A stretch of DNA of 64,000 bases, taken from the NCBI RefSeq assembly GCF_000712035.1, contig NZ_JONV01000007.1, forward strand, positions 310,001 to 374,000. The letters are read 5' to 3'. Both the position numbers and the translations under genes were made by a program. Numbering within the stretch: position 1 is the stretch's first letter; each line of letters begins with the position of its first letter. This document shows, piece by piece, positions 15,937 to 24,685 of this stretch. This stretch comes from Salinicoccus luteus DSM 17002. Lineage in GTDB: Bacteria > Bacillota > Bacilli > Staphylococcales > Salinicoccaceae. The notes below the pieces were generated by a model. That model was not told the origin of the DNA. It ran no database searches and saw nothing but the letters and a program-made list of their open reading frames with translations.

Positions 15937-17337
15937 TTATTCATTTTCAAGTCCAAAGTATTTTTTCGCATTATAGTAGCATATGCCCTCGACATATTCC
16001 TTGAGCAGCTCACGGTCATCAGGCACCGTGCCTGCCTCCACCCATTCTCCGAGCAGTTCACACAGGATTCTCCTGAAATATTCGTGGCGCGTAAAGCTCA
16101 GCATGCTCCTTGAATCCGTCAGCATACCGATGAACGTCTTGAAGGCGCCCGCGTTCGCCAGCGTCTTCATCTGCTCCCGCATGCCGTCATAGTTGTCGTT
16201 GAACCACCATGCCGTGCCGAACTGCACCTTGCCCGGAATACCGCCCCCCTGGAAGTTTCCGGCCATCGTCGCCATGATGATGTTGTCGCGCTGATTCAGT
16301 GTGTAGAGCACCGTCTTCGGCAGTGCATCGTCCCGATCGATGCGATCGAGGAATTTCGAGAGCGGCTGTGCCACAAGCTGGTCGTTGATCGAATCGAATC
16401 CGCTGTCCGCCCCGAGGCTTTTGAACATGCGGGAGTTGTTGTTCCTGAGCGGACCGATATGCAGCTGCATCACCCAGCCGTATGCGTTGTACTGCTTCGC
16501 AAGCTGCACGAGCGTATATGTCTTGAACTGCGCCACTTCGTGTGCCGACAGCTCCTCTCCCTTGAGGACTTTACCGAAGATGGCTCCCGCCGTTTCCGCA
16601 TCCGCCTCGGCGTAGAACATTTCATTGATCCCGTGATCGGAGGCACGGCACCCCATTTCATTGAAGAATTCGATGCGGGCATACAGTGCATCCAAAAACT
16701 TCCCGTAGGTGTCGATCTTGCCGCCTGCAGCAGCCTCCAGCTTCCCGAGCCATTCCCCGTAGTCCGGCGTATCGATGGCGATGGCCTTGTCGGGCCTGAA
16801 TGAAGGCGCCACCTGCACATCTATCGTGTCGTCCTCCCTGATGAGCCTGTGATACTCCAGGTCATCCGTCGGGTCGTCGGTCGTGCCGAGAAACTTCACT
16901 TTCTGGCGCTCCAGTATACTTCTCGGCTTCAGTGCATCTTCCTGCAGCATTTCATTCGTCTTCTCATAGATGGCATCTGCACTTTTTGGCGACAGCAGGT
17001 CGCTGATGCCGAAGAAGGTCTTCAGCTCGAGCTGCGTCCAGTGCAGCAGCTGGTTGCCGAAGAGCTGGGGCACGGTCTCCGCGAAGGCATCGAATTTGGC
17101 CTTCTCGTCGGCCTCACCGGTTATCCTGTCCTCTTCGATGCCGGCCGCCCGCATGGCGCGCCATTTGTAATGATCCCCGCCGAGCCACACTTCCGTGATT
17201 GAATGGTAGTTTTCATTCTCGTATATCTCTTTCGGGTTGAGGTGGTTGTGATAATCGATGATGGGCAGGTCTTTGGCGACATCATGATACAGCCACTTCG
17301 CCGTCTCTGTAGTGAGCAGGAAATCCTTGTTGATCAT
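15937..17337 (-). CDS. uxaC: Uronate (glucuronate) isomerase
   Basis: A 466-residue amidohydrolase-fold enzyme of normal UxaC length that isomerises D-glucuronate to D-fructuronate (and galacturonate to tagaturonate). The opening region carries IIDYHNHLNPKEIYEN with the metal-ligand HxH; RAMRAAGIEE, GMLTDSRSMLSFTRHEYFRR and the C-terminal GEWVEAG are family signatures. It sits 30 bp downstream of dctM. No tagaturonate reductase or altronate dehydratase is visible here, so in this window it serves the glucuronate branch. Confidence 0.93.
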   Translation of the reverse strand: MINKDFLLTTETAKWLYHDVAKDLPIIDYHNHLNPKEIYENENYHSITEVWLGGDHYKWRAMRAAGIEEDRITGEADEKAKFDAFAETVPQLFGNQLLHWTQLELKTFFGISDLLSPKSADAIYEKTNEMLQEDALKPRSILERQKVKFLGTTDDPTDDLEYHRLIREDDTIDVQVAPSFRPDKAIAIDTPDYGEWLGKLEAAAGGKIDTYGKFLDALYARIEFFNEMGCRASDHGINEMFYAEADAETAGAIFGKVLKGEELSAHEVAQFKTYTLVQLAKQYNAYGWVMQLHIGPLRNNNSRMFKSLGADSGFDSINDQLVAQPLSKFLDRIDRDDALPKTVLYTLNQRDNIIMATMAGNFQGGGIPGKVQFGTAWWFNDNYDGMREQMKTLANAGAFKTFIGMLTDSRSMLSFTRHEYFRRILCELLGEWVEAGTVPDDRELLKEYVEGICYYNAKKYFGLENE

Positions 17338-17367
17338 TTATATCTCTCCTAATCCTTTTGTTGAAGC

Positions 17368-18672
17368 TTATGTCAGGTTGAACAGTTCCGGCAGGAACAT
17401 GCTCAGAACCGGCGTAAATGTCACGATCAGCAGCATGATGAACAGTACGATGAAGAATGGAATCAGGACCGGCACGACCTTTTCTATCCTGATGTCGGCC
17501 ACACTCGCACCGACGAACAGTGCAGATCCGACCGGCGGTGTGATGTTGCCGATGCACAGGTTGAACGTGATGATGATGCCGAAGTGGATCGGGTCGATGC
17601 CCATGTCCATTGCGATCGGCAGGAATATCGGTGTGAATATCAGTACCGCCGGTGTGATGTCCATGAAGGTCCCGATGACGAGCAGGATGACGGTCATGAG
17701 CAGCAGAATGATGATTGTATTGTCCGTCAGGGAAAGCAGTGAATTGCTGATGGCGTTCGGCAGCCCTGTGTAGGACATGACCAGTGAGAAGATCCCCGAG
17801 ACGGTGATCAGAAGCAGGATCATCCCTGTGATTTCAACCGTTTCCCTGAGTATGTTTGGAATTTCCCTTATTTTCAGGTTCTTGTAGATCATCGAGAGTA
17901 TCGTGGCATAGACCACAGCCACTGCAGCACCTTCCGTTGCGGTGAAGATGCCGGCGACGATGCCGCCGATGACGATGACGATGAGGAGCAGGCTCGGGAT
18001 GGCGTCCAGTGTGAGGTACGCCTTGTCCCGCCAGGAGATTTTCTCGGAGATTGGATACTTGTATTTCTTCGCCAGTACAAAGGCGACGAGCATCGTTGCC
18101 AGTCCCCAGAGGATTCCCGGAATATAGCCGGCCATGAACAGTGCGGCGATGGATGTGCCGCCGCTGACGAGTGAATAGACGATCAGGATGGATGTCGGCG
18201 GGATGATCAGCCCGGCAGGTGCAGATGCAATATTGACCGCTGCTGCATATTTGCGGTCATAGCCGCTGTTCAGCTGCATCGGCGTCATGATGCGCCCCAT
18301 TGCCGCAGCAGATGCCACACTGGATCCAGCAATCGAACCGAAGAGCATATTGCCGACAACATTCGTATGGGCCAGTGACCCCGGCATCCTGCCGACGAGC
18401 ACTTTGGCAAAGTTGATCAGCTTGAAGGCGATGCCGCCGTTGTTCATGATGATGCCTGCAAGCACGAACAATGGCACCGCGAGCATCGTAAAGCTGTCCA
18501 TTTCAGTGACGAGGCGCTGTGCCCCTGTCAGTATCGTCGTATCGAATGGCATGATGAGCATGAGCGTGAAAAGTGAACTGAGCAGGATGGCAATGGCGAT
18601 CGGGAAGCCGATTGCCAGGAACAAAAGCAGCAGTCCGAAGATTACGATTCCTGATAATACTGTCAAACTCAT
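17368..18672 (-). CDS. dctM: TRAP transporter large membrane subunit (DctM type)
   Basis: A 434-residue protein with about 12 transmembrane helices, belonging to the DctM family (PLFVLAGIIMNNGGI, GSIAGSSVASAAAMGRIM and IPPTSILIVYSLVSGGTS are typical). It forms the sodium-driven channel of a tripartite TRAP transporter with DctQ and the DctP binding protein. Its start overlaps the DctQ stop by four bases (ATGA). With uxaC and uxuA downstream in the same transcript, the substrate is very probably a hexuronate. Confidence 0.9.
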   Translation of the reverse strand: MSLTVLSGIVIFGLLLLFLAIGFPIAIAILLSSLFTLMLIMPFDTTILTGAQRLVTEMDSFTMLAVPLFVLAGIIMNNGGIAFKLINFAKVLVGRMPGSLAHTNVVGNMLFGSIAGSSVASAAAMGRIMTPMQLNSGYDRKYAAAVNIASAPAGLIIPPTSILIVYSLVSGGTSIAALFMAGYIPGILWGLATMLVAFVLAKKYKYPISEKISWRDKAYLTLDAIPSLLLIVIVIGGIVAGIFTATEGAAVAVVYATILSMIYKNLKIREIPNILRETVEITGMILLLITVSGIFSLVMSYTGLPNAISNSLLSLTDNTIIILLLMTVILLVIGTFMDITPAVLIFTPIFLPIAMDMGIDPIHFGIIITFNLCIGNITPPVGSALFVGASVADIRIEKVVPVLIPFFIVLFIMLLIVTFTPVLSMFLPELFNLT

Positions 18673-19166
18673 AGACTTTTCACATCCTCATCCTCTTTTT
18701 TCGCGACCCTTTCTATGGTCATGATGTTATAGATCGTATAGAACAGTGTGATGACTCCGGACACCGGCAGCGCCGCATAGACGAATCCCATGGAGATGCC
18801 CGTGGCAGGGGCAATCTGGGGCGATGTCAGCATTGTGATCCGGATGCCGCCGTAGATGAATACGATGGCTGCCGTGAGCAGGATCGCGATCTGTGCCAGG
18901 TATGTCAACGCCACCTGCATATTCCAGCCCATCCTTTCACGAACGAACAGGATGGCAATGTGTTTGTTCTTGCCGAAGACGTAGGCTGCAGCGAGCAGCG
19001 TGAACCATATCAATGTATATCTGATGATCTCCTCGCTCATCGTGCTCGGATCGTTCAATATATACCTGGCGATGACCTGCCAGATGGACATCAGTGTCAT
19101 GGCGATGATGGCGATGCTTGCGAAAGTGAGGATGAGGGTGTCCACTATGCGTTTAGCTTTCTTCAT
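18669..19166 (-). CDS. dctQ: TRAP transporter small membrane subunit (DctQ type)
   Basis: A 165-residue protein with four hydrophobic helices. The start at 19166 (MKKAKRIVDT) is chosen for a GGGAGGAGA ribosome site. It carries the conserved QVIARYILNDPSTMSEEIIRY-like region around residue 40 that marks DctQ proteins. It overlaps the dctP end by 14 bp and dctM by 4 bp, so all three TRAP components are translationally coupled in the order dctP, dctQ, dctM. Confidence 0.88.
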   Translation of the reverse strand: MKKAKRIVDTLILTFASIAIIAMTLMSIWQVIARYILNDPSTMSEEIIRYTLIWFTLLAAAYVFGKNKHIAILFVRERMGWNMQVALTYLAQIAILLTAAIVFIYGGIRITMLTSPQIAPATGISMGFVYAALPVSGVITLFYTIYNIMTIERVAKKEDEDVKSL

Positions 19167-20166
19167 CAGAATCTCCTCCCTTGAACAGTTCATAGATCGG
19201 CCGCATTGTCTCGTCGGCCTTCATCTCATCATGGAGCGGCTGGACAGATTCGATGAAGGAGGACTTGTCCACATCATGGAACTCCACACCCATTTCATTC
19301 TGCGCCTCTTCCGCCGCCGCTTCAGTCGCTTCATTCCATACGACTTCGTGGAATTCATTCGCAGCATCCGCCGAATCACGGATGATCTGGCGCTCTGCTT
19401 CCGTCATGCGGTCGAGCCTCTGCTTGTTCATGATGAGCATATCCGGAACAATCGCGTGCTCGGTATACATCCAGTGCTTCGCCACTTCCCCATGTTTCGA
19501 GCTGACGAGTGACGTCAGGTTGTTCTCGGCCGCATCGATGATGCCCGACTGCAGTGATGTATACACTTCCCCGTAGGCCATCGGCGTCGGCGTACCACCG
19601 AGTGCATCAATCATCGCCACGCTTGTGGCACTCGGCTGGACCCGCACCTTCAACCCTTCCATATCTTCCGTATCCTCAACTACACGATCCCGTGTGTAAA
19701 GGCTTCGGCTCCCGGCATCGAAATATGTCAGACCGACGAAGCCGATATCCTCCGACGCATTGTATATGACATCCGTAATCTCGGGATCCGACATCTTCTC
19801 CTTGAATTCATCGGTATCTTCAAAAAGGTAGGGCAGGCCGAAAATGGAATACTCCGGACGGAAGCTCTCAAGCGCCCCCGCACTGACTTTGGTGACATCC
19901 ACCGCACCCGTCTGGGTCAACTCGATGACTTCCCGTTCATCCCCGAGCTGTCCATTCGGATAGAGTGCGATCGACATATCACCATCAGAACGCGCCTCGA
20001 CCTCCTCTTTGAATTTTTCAAGCGATTTATGTACCGGATGGTCCGTTGGGTGATTGTGTGCAAGAATCATATTGTGTCCACCTCCTGCTTCTGACGATGC
20101 ATTGGAGCATGCGCCCAGAAGCAGGAGGATGGATACGCTTACAAAAAGAATAAAATATTTTCTCAT
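19153..20166 (-). CDS. dctP: TRAP transporter solute-binding lipoprotein (DctP type)
   Basis: A 337-residue extracellular binding protein. The signal peptide ends in the lipobox LLGAC, so the mature protein is a lipoprotein anchored outside the membrane. The DctP fold is indicated by NGQLGDEREVIELTQTGAVD and GLKVRVQPS, where the arginine contacts the substrate carboxylate, and by YGEVYTSLQSGIIDAAENN. It heads the dctPQM-uxaC-uxuA operon under a promoter overlapped by a ROK-type operator. A uronic acid is the inferred ligand. Very acidic composition outside the signal fits a halotolerant host. Confidence 0.91.
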   Translation of the reverse strand: MRKYFILFVSVSILLLLGACSNASSEAGGGHNMILAHNHPTDHPVHKSLEKFKEEVEARSDGDMSIALYPNGQLGDEREVIELTQTGAVDVTKVSAGALESFRPEYSIFGLPYLFEDTDEFKEKMSDPEITDVIYNASEDIGFVGLTYFDAGSRSLYTRDRVVEDTEDMEGLKVRVQPSATSVAMIDALGGTPTPMAYGEVYTSLQSGIIDAAENNLTSLVSSKHGEVAKHWMYTEHAIVPDMLIMNKQRLDRMTEAERQIIRDSADAANEFHEVVWNEATEAAAEEAQNEMGVEFHDVDKSSFIESVQPLHDEMKADETMRPIYELFKGGDSDEES

Positions 20167-20194
20167 TCGATTTACCGCTCCCGTATATTATTAA

Positions 20195-20231
20195 TTGGTT
20201 TAATAGTACAACTAATTTAATATTAAATCAA
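20195..20231 (-). promoter_or_regulatory. TRAP-uxaC-uxuA promoter overlapped by ROK operator (site 2)
   Basis: Leftward -35 TTGATT (20226-20231) and -10 TACTAT (20203-20208) have a 17-bp spacer. The 21-bp stretch 20195-20215, read leftward, begins TTAGTT and ends AAACCAA and equals site 1 (13645-13665) at 16 of 21 positions. It covers the -10 box, as expected for a repressor site. Confidence 0.75.
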
Positions 20232-20347
20232 TGTATTATCATAAATAGACTTTAAAATTTAGTTTTTCAGTTAAACAATAAGCACATTTAGCATACCTAT
20301 AAAAATTATGGACGCTGAACCCGACAGAGGACCCGATTCTGACAGTT

Positions 20348-20356
20348 TGTTATAAT
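20348..20356 (+). promoter_or_regulatory. Extended -10 promoter of the thioesterase gene
   Basis: TGTTATAAT combines an extended TGn with a consensus -10 (20351-20356), 37 bp before the start codon. No good -35 is seen, which is usual for extended -10 promoters. Confidence 0.55.
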
Positions 20357-20392
20357 ATTTTTAACAATAAAAAGAGAGAAAGGGAGTATAGA

Positions 20393-20830
20393 ATGGAACA
20401 GGGTTACGTTTCCGAAAGAGAAATCCAGATCATGTATGCCGATACCGATATGATGGGCGTCATCTATCATGGCAATTACCTGAAATGGTTCGAAGTCGGG
20501 CGCATGCAGCTCATCGAGGACATCGGTTATGACTATGTCACAATGGAGCGCGAGGGATACTACGCTCCGGTCTATAATGTCGATGTCACATATAAGAAGG
20601 CCTTGAAATACGGAGACCGTGCCTCGGTCAGGACATGGGTTGTGGAAAATACCGGGATGCGGACAACTTATGGCTATCAGGTCGTCAATGCTGACGGCGA
20701 AGTATGTACAGAAGGCACAACGACCCATATCATCGTCAAGAAGGTCGATGGCGAGTTCAAGCCAGTCGCCTTCAAGAAGATCTTCCCGGAGTGGTTCAGG
20801 AAATACGAAGAGATTAAAATAGAAAAATAA
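20393..20830 (+). CDS. Acyl-CoA thioesterase, 4-hydroxybenzoyl-CoA/YbgC hotdog family
   Basis: A 145-residue single hotdog-fold protein. The family motif is YADTDMMGVIYHGNYLKWFE (residues about 15-34), with the catalytic aspartate early in it and the conserved HGNYL. It should hydrolyse acyl-CoA thioesters in the cytoplasm, chain length unknown. GGGAG lies seven bases before the start. It is a single-gene unit between its own promoter and a 13-bp terminator. Confidence 0.87.
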   Translation: MEQGYVSEREIQIMYADTDMMGVIYHGNYLKWFEVGRMQLIEDIGYDYVTMEREGYYAPVYNVDVTYKKALKYGDRASVRTWVVENTGMRTTYGYQVVNADGEVCTEGTTTHIIVKKVDGEFKPVAFKKIFPEWFRKYEEIKIEK

Positions 20831-20860
20831 ATAGAACGTCCCCGAGGACGTTCTATTTTT
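20829..20860. terminator. Terminator after the thioesterase gene
   Basis: A 13-bp perfect stem (20829-20841 with 20846-20858) with a CCGA loop followed by T residues; it overlaps the stop codon region. Confidence 0.88.
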
Positions 20861-20886
20861 AATATCTATAAATTTTTTGGCCTCTC

Positions 20887-21735
20887 CTATACATATTCCT
20901 CATATTCATTCGGATGCTGGTCCTCCACCCTGCCGGGTTCACCCTTGTCGAGTGCATCTATCGCTTCAAGGTCTTCCTGTGTCAATTCGAATCCGTATAC
21001 ATCGAGGTTTTCCCTCTGGTGTGCCGGAGAATCGGATTTCGGGATGACCAGCACTCCATTCTGAACATTCCATCGTATGATAACCTGAGCCGTTGATTTG
21101 GAATATTTATCGGCAATCTTCTTTATTGTCGGGTTTTCCAGCACATCATTGATTTCACGTCCAAACGGGCTCCATGCCTCGGTCAATATGCCATGCTTCC
21201 TGTTCGTTTCCACTAGTTCCTTGTTGTTGAAATATGGGTGCCGTTCGATCTGGTTGGTTGCCGGTGTGACGCCTGTTTCCTCGATGAGCCGTTCGAGGTG
21301 TTCGGCGAGGAAGTTCGATACCCCGATCGTCTTGATCAGCCCGAACTTCTGTGCATCGATCAGAGCCTGCCATGCCTCGACATATTTATCCTGCTTCGGC
21401 AGCGGCCAATGGATGAGGTATTTGTCAAAATAGTCGATGCCGATGCGGTACAGTGATTCCTGGATCATATATATTGCCTTGTCATAGTCATGTGCTGCAC
21501 CCGGAAGCTTGGAGCTGATGATCAGTTCCTCGCGGGGCACCGTCGTCCGGCGGATGGCCTCCCCCACTGCACCTTCGTTGTTGTAGTTTGTGGAAGTATC
21601 GATGAGCCGGTAGCCATTCTCTTCAATGGCTGTCAGAATACTGTTCACTCCTCTGGCGCCCTGGATGTTCACCGTGCCCAGTCCGATCTCCGGCAGCGTG
21701 CTGCCATCATTCAGTTCATATTTTCTGTTCAACAT
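20887..21735 (-). CDS. Aldo/keto reductase
   Basis: A 282-residue (alpha/beta)8 NADPH-dependent reductase. The catalytic tetrad is visible: Asp in RLIDTSTNYNNE (about 46) with the tyrosine at 51, lysine in ISSKLPG (about 76) and histidine in YLIHWPLP (about 109). NADPH contacts include IPKSDSPAHQRENL near residue 232. It reduces aldehydes or ketones; substrate unknown. The start directly abuts the stop of the catalase-like gene (TAGATG), so the two are coupled, suggesting a joint role in handling oxidised or reactive carbonyl compounds. Confidence 0.88.
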   Translation of the reverse strand: MLNRKYELNDGSTLPEIGLGTVNIQGARGVNSILTAIEENGYRLIDTSTNYNNEGAVGEAIRRTTVPREELIISSKLPGAAHDYDKAIYMIQESLYRIGIDYFDKYLIHWPLPKQDKYVEAWQALIDAQKFGLIKTIGVSNFLAEHLERLIEETGVTPATNQIERHPYFNNKELVETNRKHGILTEAWSPFGREINDVLENPTIKKIADKYSKSTAQVIIRWNVQNGVLVIPKSDSPAHQRENLDVYGFELTQEDLEAIDALDKGEPGRVEDQHPNEYEEYV

Positions 21736-22896
21736 CTATATCCTTCCTTTCTGTATCCTCTGCACTTCGTGTCTCCCCAAAAGTTTGACGACAATCGAGT
21801 CAAGCAGCTCCGGCACTTCATGCTTCAGGGCCATGCCGGCTATGAATGTATGGATTTCATCGATATTGGAAGCCCCCTGCAACTCCTGATATCGGGTTGT
21901 CTCACCTTCATCTGCATCCTTTCTGAAATGCTCCCATACCGTCTCCATATAGTTCCGGACATTTTCTGCATCATAGTCCATGCCATATGCCTGATCAAGC
22001 ATTCGCCTGAATTCCCGGACGGACATCCGGGTCTCCGATTCGAGCAGTTTCTGCACTGCGTCATGGAGCTGCGGACTTTTCAGAAGGACAAAAAGCTGCT
22101 CCTCCTTCCAAAGCTCCTCGAGCATATCGAATTTCTTCTGATCGAGTTCCGCCTCCTCCATGCGCCCGAGGAATGACCGTCTGTAAAGGAAATGTCGGAG
22201 CAGCGGTATCTCTCCATTCGGATCCCGGCCGAATGGGGCGTTCATCGTATCGAGGAATTTTATTTCCTCGCCGTTCACCTTCTGGTCGACCGAGATATGA
22301 CCGAGATGCGTTTCATCTTCCGGACGATACTCTGTAACGTGTGCATCCCTTTCTGCATAGAGTTCGATATTGCTGGTCTGCGGGTCATAGTCCAGACGGA
22401 ATTTAAGCGGATCGCCCCCATAGCTCTGGGCCGTGTAATACTTATAATCCATATCCGTCCGCTTCGGCAGCCATTTTAGTAGTGTATCCAGATCCCGATA
22501 TAGTCCGCCGGGCTGGAATATATTGATGAACCGGCGGACGTTCTTCTGCTCCAAATACAGCTTGACGTTATACATTACGCTGGTGACTTCAGCTGCGGTA
22601 CCCAATGGGAAATATGGAAAATTGACACCGATGATGTCAATCGGCCTCAATGGATGATGGAACCTGACCGAGCACCCCTTGATGTTCACCATCTTGTCTG
22701 GCATCTTTTCTGAAGTCGCTGCATTCGACAGCCGCACGGTCGCCTGTGCAACATCCCCAAAAATCTGCTTCCCTTCATCATTCAGGTGGACCGTCGCTTC
22801 GTGATGCTCACCATTTCCATGCGCCCTCCGCGCCCCCGGGTCATGAACATCGAACCGCTCAATCAGATCGATGATCACATCTGCTGACGTTTTCAT
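21736..22896 (-). CDS. Divergent catalase-superfamily (SrpA-like) protein
   Basis: A 386-residue protein; start at 22896 follows GGGAGGG. The N-terminal half follows the catalase core order: RRAHGNGEHHEATVHL aligns with the distal-histidine region, ATVRLSNAATSE with the conserved VRFS stretch, NIKGCSVRFHH with the RGFAVKF strand and DIIGVNFPYFP with the distal-asparagine region. It is much shorter than clade catalases (about 480-500) and I cannot find the usual proximal RxxxY heme-ligand motif. The C-terminal 120 residues are helical and charged. It may be a heme peroxidase, a fatty-hydroperoxide enzyme, or a non-heme relic. Its coupling to an aldo/keto reductase supports a lipid-peroxide or aldehyde role, which is inference. 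Confidence 0.62.
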   Translation of the reverse strand: MKTSADVIIDLIERFDVHDPGARRAHGNGEHHEATVHLNDEGKQIFGDVAQATVRLSNAATSEKMPDKMVNIKGCSVRFHHPLRPIDIIGVNFPYFPLGTAAEVTSVMYNVKLYLEQKNVRRFINIFQPGGLYRDLDTLLKWLPKRTDMDYKYYTAQSYGGDPLKFRLDYDPQTSNIELYAERDAHVTEYRPEDETHLGHISVDQKVNGEEIKFLDTMNAPFGRDPNGEIPLLRHFLYRRSFLGRMEEAELDQKKFDMLEELWKEEQLFVLLKSPQLHDAVQKLLESETRMSVREFRRMLDQAYGMDYDAENVRNYMETVWEHFRKDADEGETTRYQELQGASNIDEIHTFIAGMALKHEVPELLDSIVVKLLGRHEVQRIQKGRI

Positions 22897-22929
22897 GAAA
22901 GTCCCTCCCTTTTGCTTCTCTCTCATTAA

Positions 22930-22955
22930 ATTCACCTTTTTGGCATTTTCTAAAC
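22930..22955 (-). promoter_or_regulatory. Candidate sigma-B-type promoter of the catalase-like/AKR operon
   Basis: Leftward GTTTAG (22950-22955), a 14-bp spacer and GTGAAT (22930-22935) resemble the staphylococcal sigma-B pattern GTTTAA-N12-15-GGGTAT (5/6 and 4/6). It would start transcription about 26 bp before the start codon. No better vegetative promoter was obvious. Confidence 0.35.
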
Positions 22956-23095
22956 CAAAGAAGCCCTCCCGTGAGCCGCTTGTCCGTCATCACATGTCTA
23001 CAGTGTAATAGTATTCATAAAATATATGTGAATATTCGTATAATCATTTCAGTATCAATGTCCCGTTGTTATATAATCATGCTTGGGTGATAAAT

Positions 23096-24562
23096 ATGGA
23101 AAAACAAAGGGAAAAGAAAGACTTCAACATCTTCATGGCACTATTGCCGCTGCTGCTCATGATTACAGCAATGGGAACGGCGGTCATCTGGCTGGAACAG
23201 GACCCACATCTGCCGCTCATTTTTGGCACCGCTTCCGCAGCGATTGTGGCCATGCTCTACGGATATAAATGGAAAGAAATCGAGGATATGATGTATAAAG
23301 GCATCCGCCTGGCACTGCCGGCAATCGTCATCATCATACTCGTCGGCCTCGTCATCGGCTCATGGATCGGCGGGGGCATCGTCGCCACAATGATCTACTA
23401 CGGCCTGGCGCTGATCAGTCCGGCGCTGTTCCTGGTCACGATTACAGTACTCTGTGCGATTGTGGCACTGTCCATCGGCAGCTCCTGGTCCACGATGGCA
23501 ACGGTCGGTGTTGCAGGAATGGGCATCGGCATGAGCATGGGCATTCCGCCGGCAATGGTCGCAGGCGCCGTCATATCCGGTTCCTATTTCGGTGACAAGA
23601 TGTCCCCGATGTCCGATACGACGAACCTGGCTTCGGGACTTACAAACACGGATCTGTTCGTACATATCAGGCACATGTTCTATACGACCATTCCAGGGCT
23701 CATCATCGCACTCATCGCCTTCTTCTTCCTCGGGCGGCAGTTCGGGGGGCAGGGAAATACGAACGACGCCGAAATTTCGGGCATGATGCAGGCACTCGAC
23801 GCGCAGTTCCTCATTTCACCGTGGCTCCTGCTCGTTCCGCTCGCCGTCATCGTATGCATTGCCTTCAAAATGTCCGCCATCCCTGCGCTGATCGTCGGTA
23901 TTGTTCTCGGATTCCTGTGCCATATCCTTATCCAGGGCGGGGACCTCGGAACCGCAATCGCCACACTGCAGGGTGGTTATGTCATCGAATCCAATAACGA
24001 TATGATCAACGAGCTCTTCAACAATGGCGGTCTGGAGTCGATGATGTACACGGTATCAATGACCATCGTTGCCATGACCTTCGCCGGAATTCTGGAATAC
24101 AGCGGCATGTTGCAGGCCATCATGAGACAGGTCATTAAAATCGCCAAAGGGACACTCGGTATCGTCACTTCGACCATCGTCGCTGCGTTCGCAACAAATG
24201 CTACATGTTCCGAACAGTATATATCCATCGTCGTCCCTTCACGGATGTTTCTAAGAACCTATGTCGAAAAGAACCTGCATTCCAAAAACCTCTCCCGTGC
24301 GCTTGAGGATGGCGGTACATTGACATCCGTCTTCATCCCATGGAATACATGCGGTGTCTTCATATACGGTGTGCTCGGTGTCGCAGCCTGGGAATATGCG
24401 CCCTATGCAATCTTCAATCTGGTCGTGCCGTTCATTTCCATCCTCCTTGCCGCAACAGGCATCGGCATCGAAAAGATTTCCGATGAGGAAAGGGAGGACT
24501 TCCTCGATAAGCATTATGGAGAGGAAAAATCGAAGGAGTCACTGACACCTGAAACAGTGTAG
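23096..24562 (+). CDS. nhaC: Na+/H+ antiporter, NhaC family
   Basis: A 488-residue membrane protein with about 11-12 hydrophobic segments. NhaC-family signatures include ALSIGSSWSTMATVGVAG near residue 140, ISGSYFGDKMSPMSDTTN near 170 and FATNATCSEQYISIVVPSRM near 365. It exports Na+ (possibly in exchange for lactate or malate in some relatives) and supports salt and pH tolerance. The start at 23096 has a weak GGGTGAT ribosome site. The C-terminal tail is acidic and cytoplasmic. The gene stands alone, ended by a strong bidirectional terminator. Confidence 0.9.
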   Translation: MEKQREKKDFNIFMALLPLLLMITAMGTAVIWLEQDPHLPLIFGTASAAIVAMLYGYKWKEIEDMMYKGIRLALPAIVIIILVGLVIGSWIGGGIVATMIYYGLALISPALFLVTITVLCAIVALSIGSSWSTMATVGVAGMGIGMSMGIPPAMVAGAVISGSYFGDKMSPMSDTTNLASGLTNTDLFVHIRHMFYTTIPGLIIALIAFFFLGRQFGGQGNTNDAEISGMMQALDAQFLISPWLLLVPLAVIVCIAFKMSAIPALIVGIVLGFLCHILIQGGDLGTAIATLQGGYVIESNNDMINELFNNGGLESMMYTVSMTIVAMTFAGILEYSGMLQAIMRQVIKIAKGTLGIVTSTIVAAFATNATCSEQYISIVVPSRMFLRTYVEKNLHSKNLSRALEDGGTLTSVFIPWNTCGVFIYGVLGVAAWEYAPYAIFNLVVPFISILLAATGIGIEKISDEEREDFLDKHYGEEKSKESLTPETV

Positions 24563-24640
24563 GTGATGGCATTGCCTAACTTGTCTTCGTGACTCAGATG
24601 AATTAAGCACCCTCAGATCGGCCAAACACGTGCAGAACGC

Positions 24641-24676
24641 AAAAGCTGCAGACCTCTCACAGGTTCTGCAGCTTTT
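24641..24676. terminator. Bidirectional terminator between nhaC and the NmrA-like gene
   Basis: A 12-bp perfect stem (24641-24652 with 24665-24676) with a further short inner pairing; A and T tracts on each side. Confidence 0.86.
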
Positions 24677-24685
24677 TGATATCTA

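Noticed and set aside
15073-16113. 346-codon open frame opposite uxuA and uxaC
   Set aside because: It is antisense to two genes with clear catalytic motifs, its protein is arginine/histidine-rich with no motif, and no ribosome site precedes it. Balanced base composition leaves long shadow frames here.
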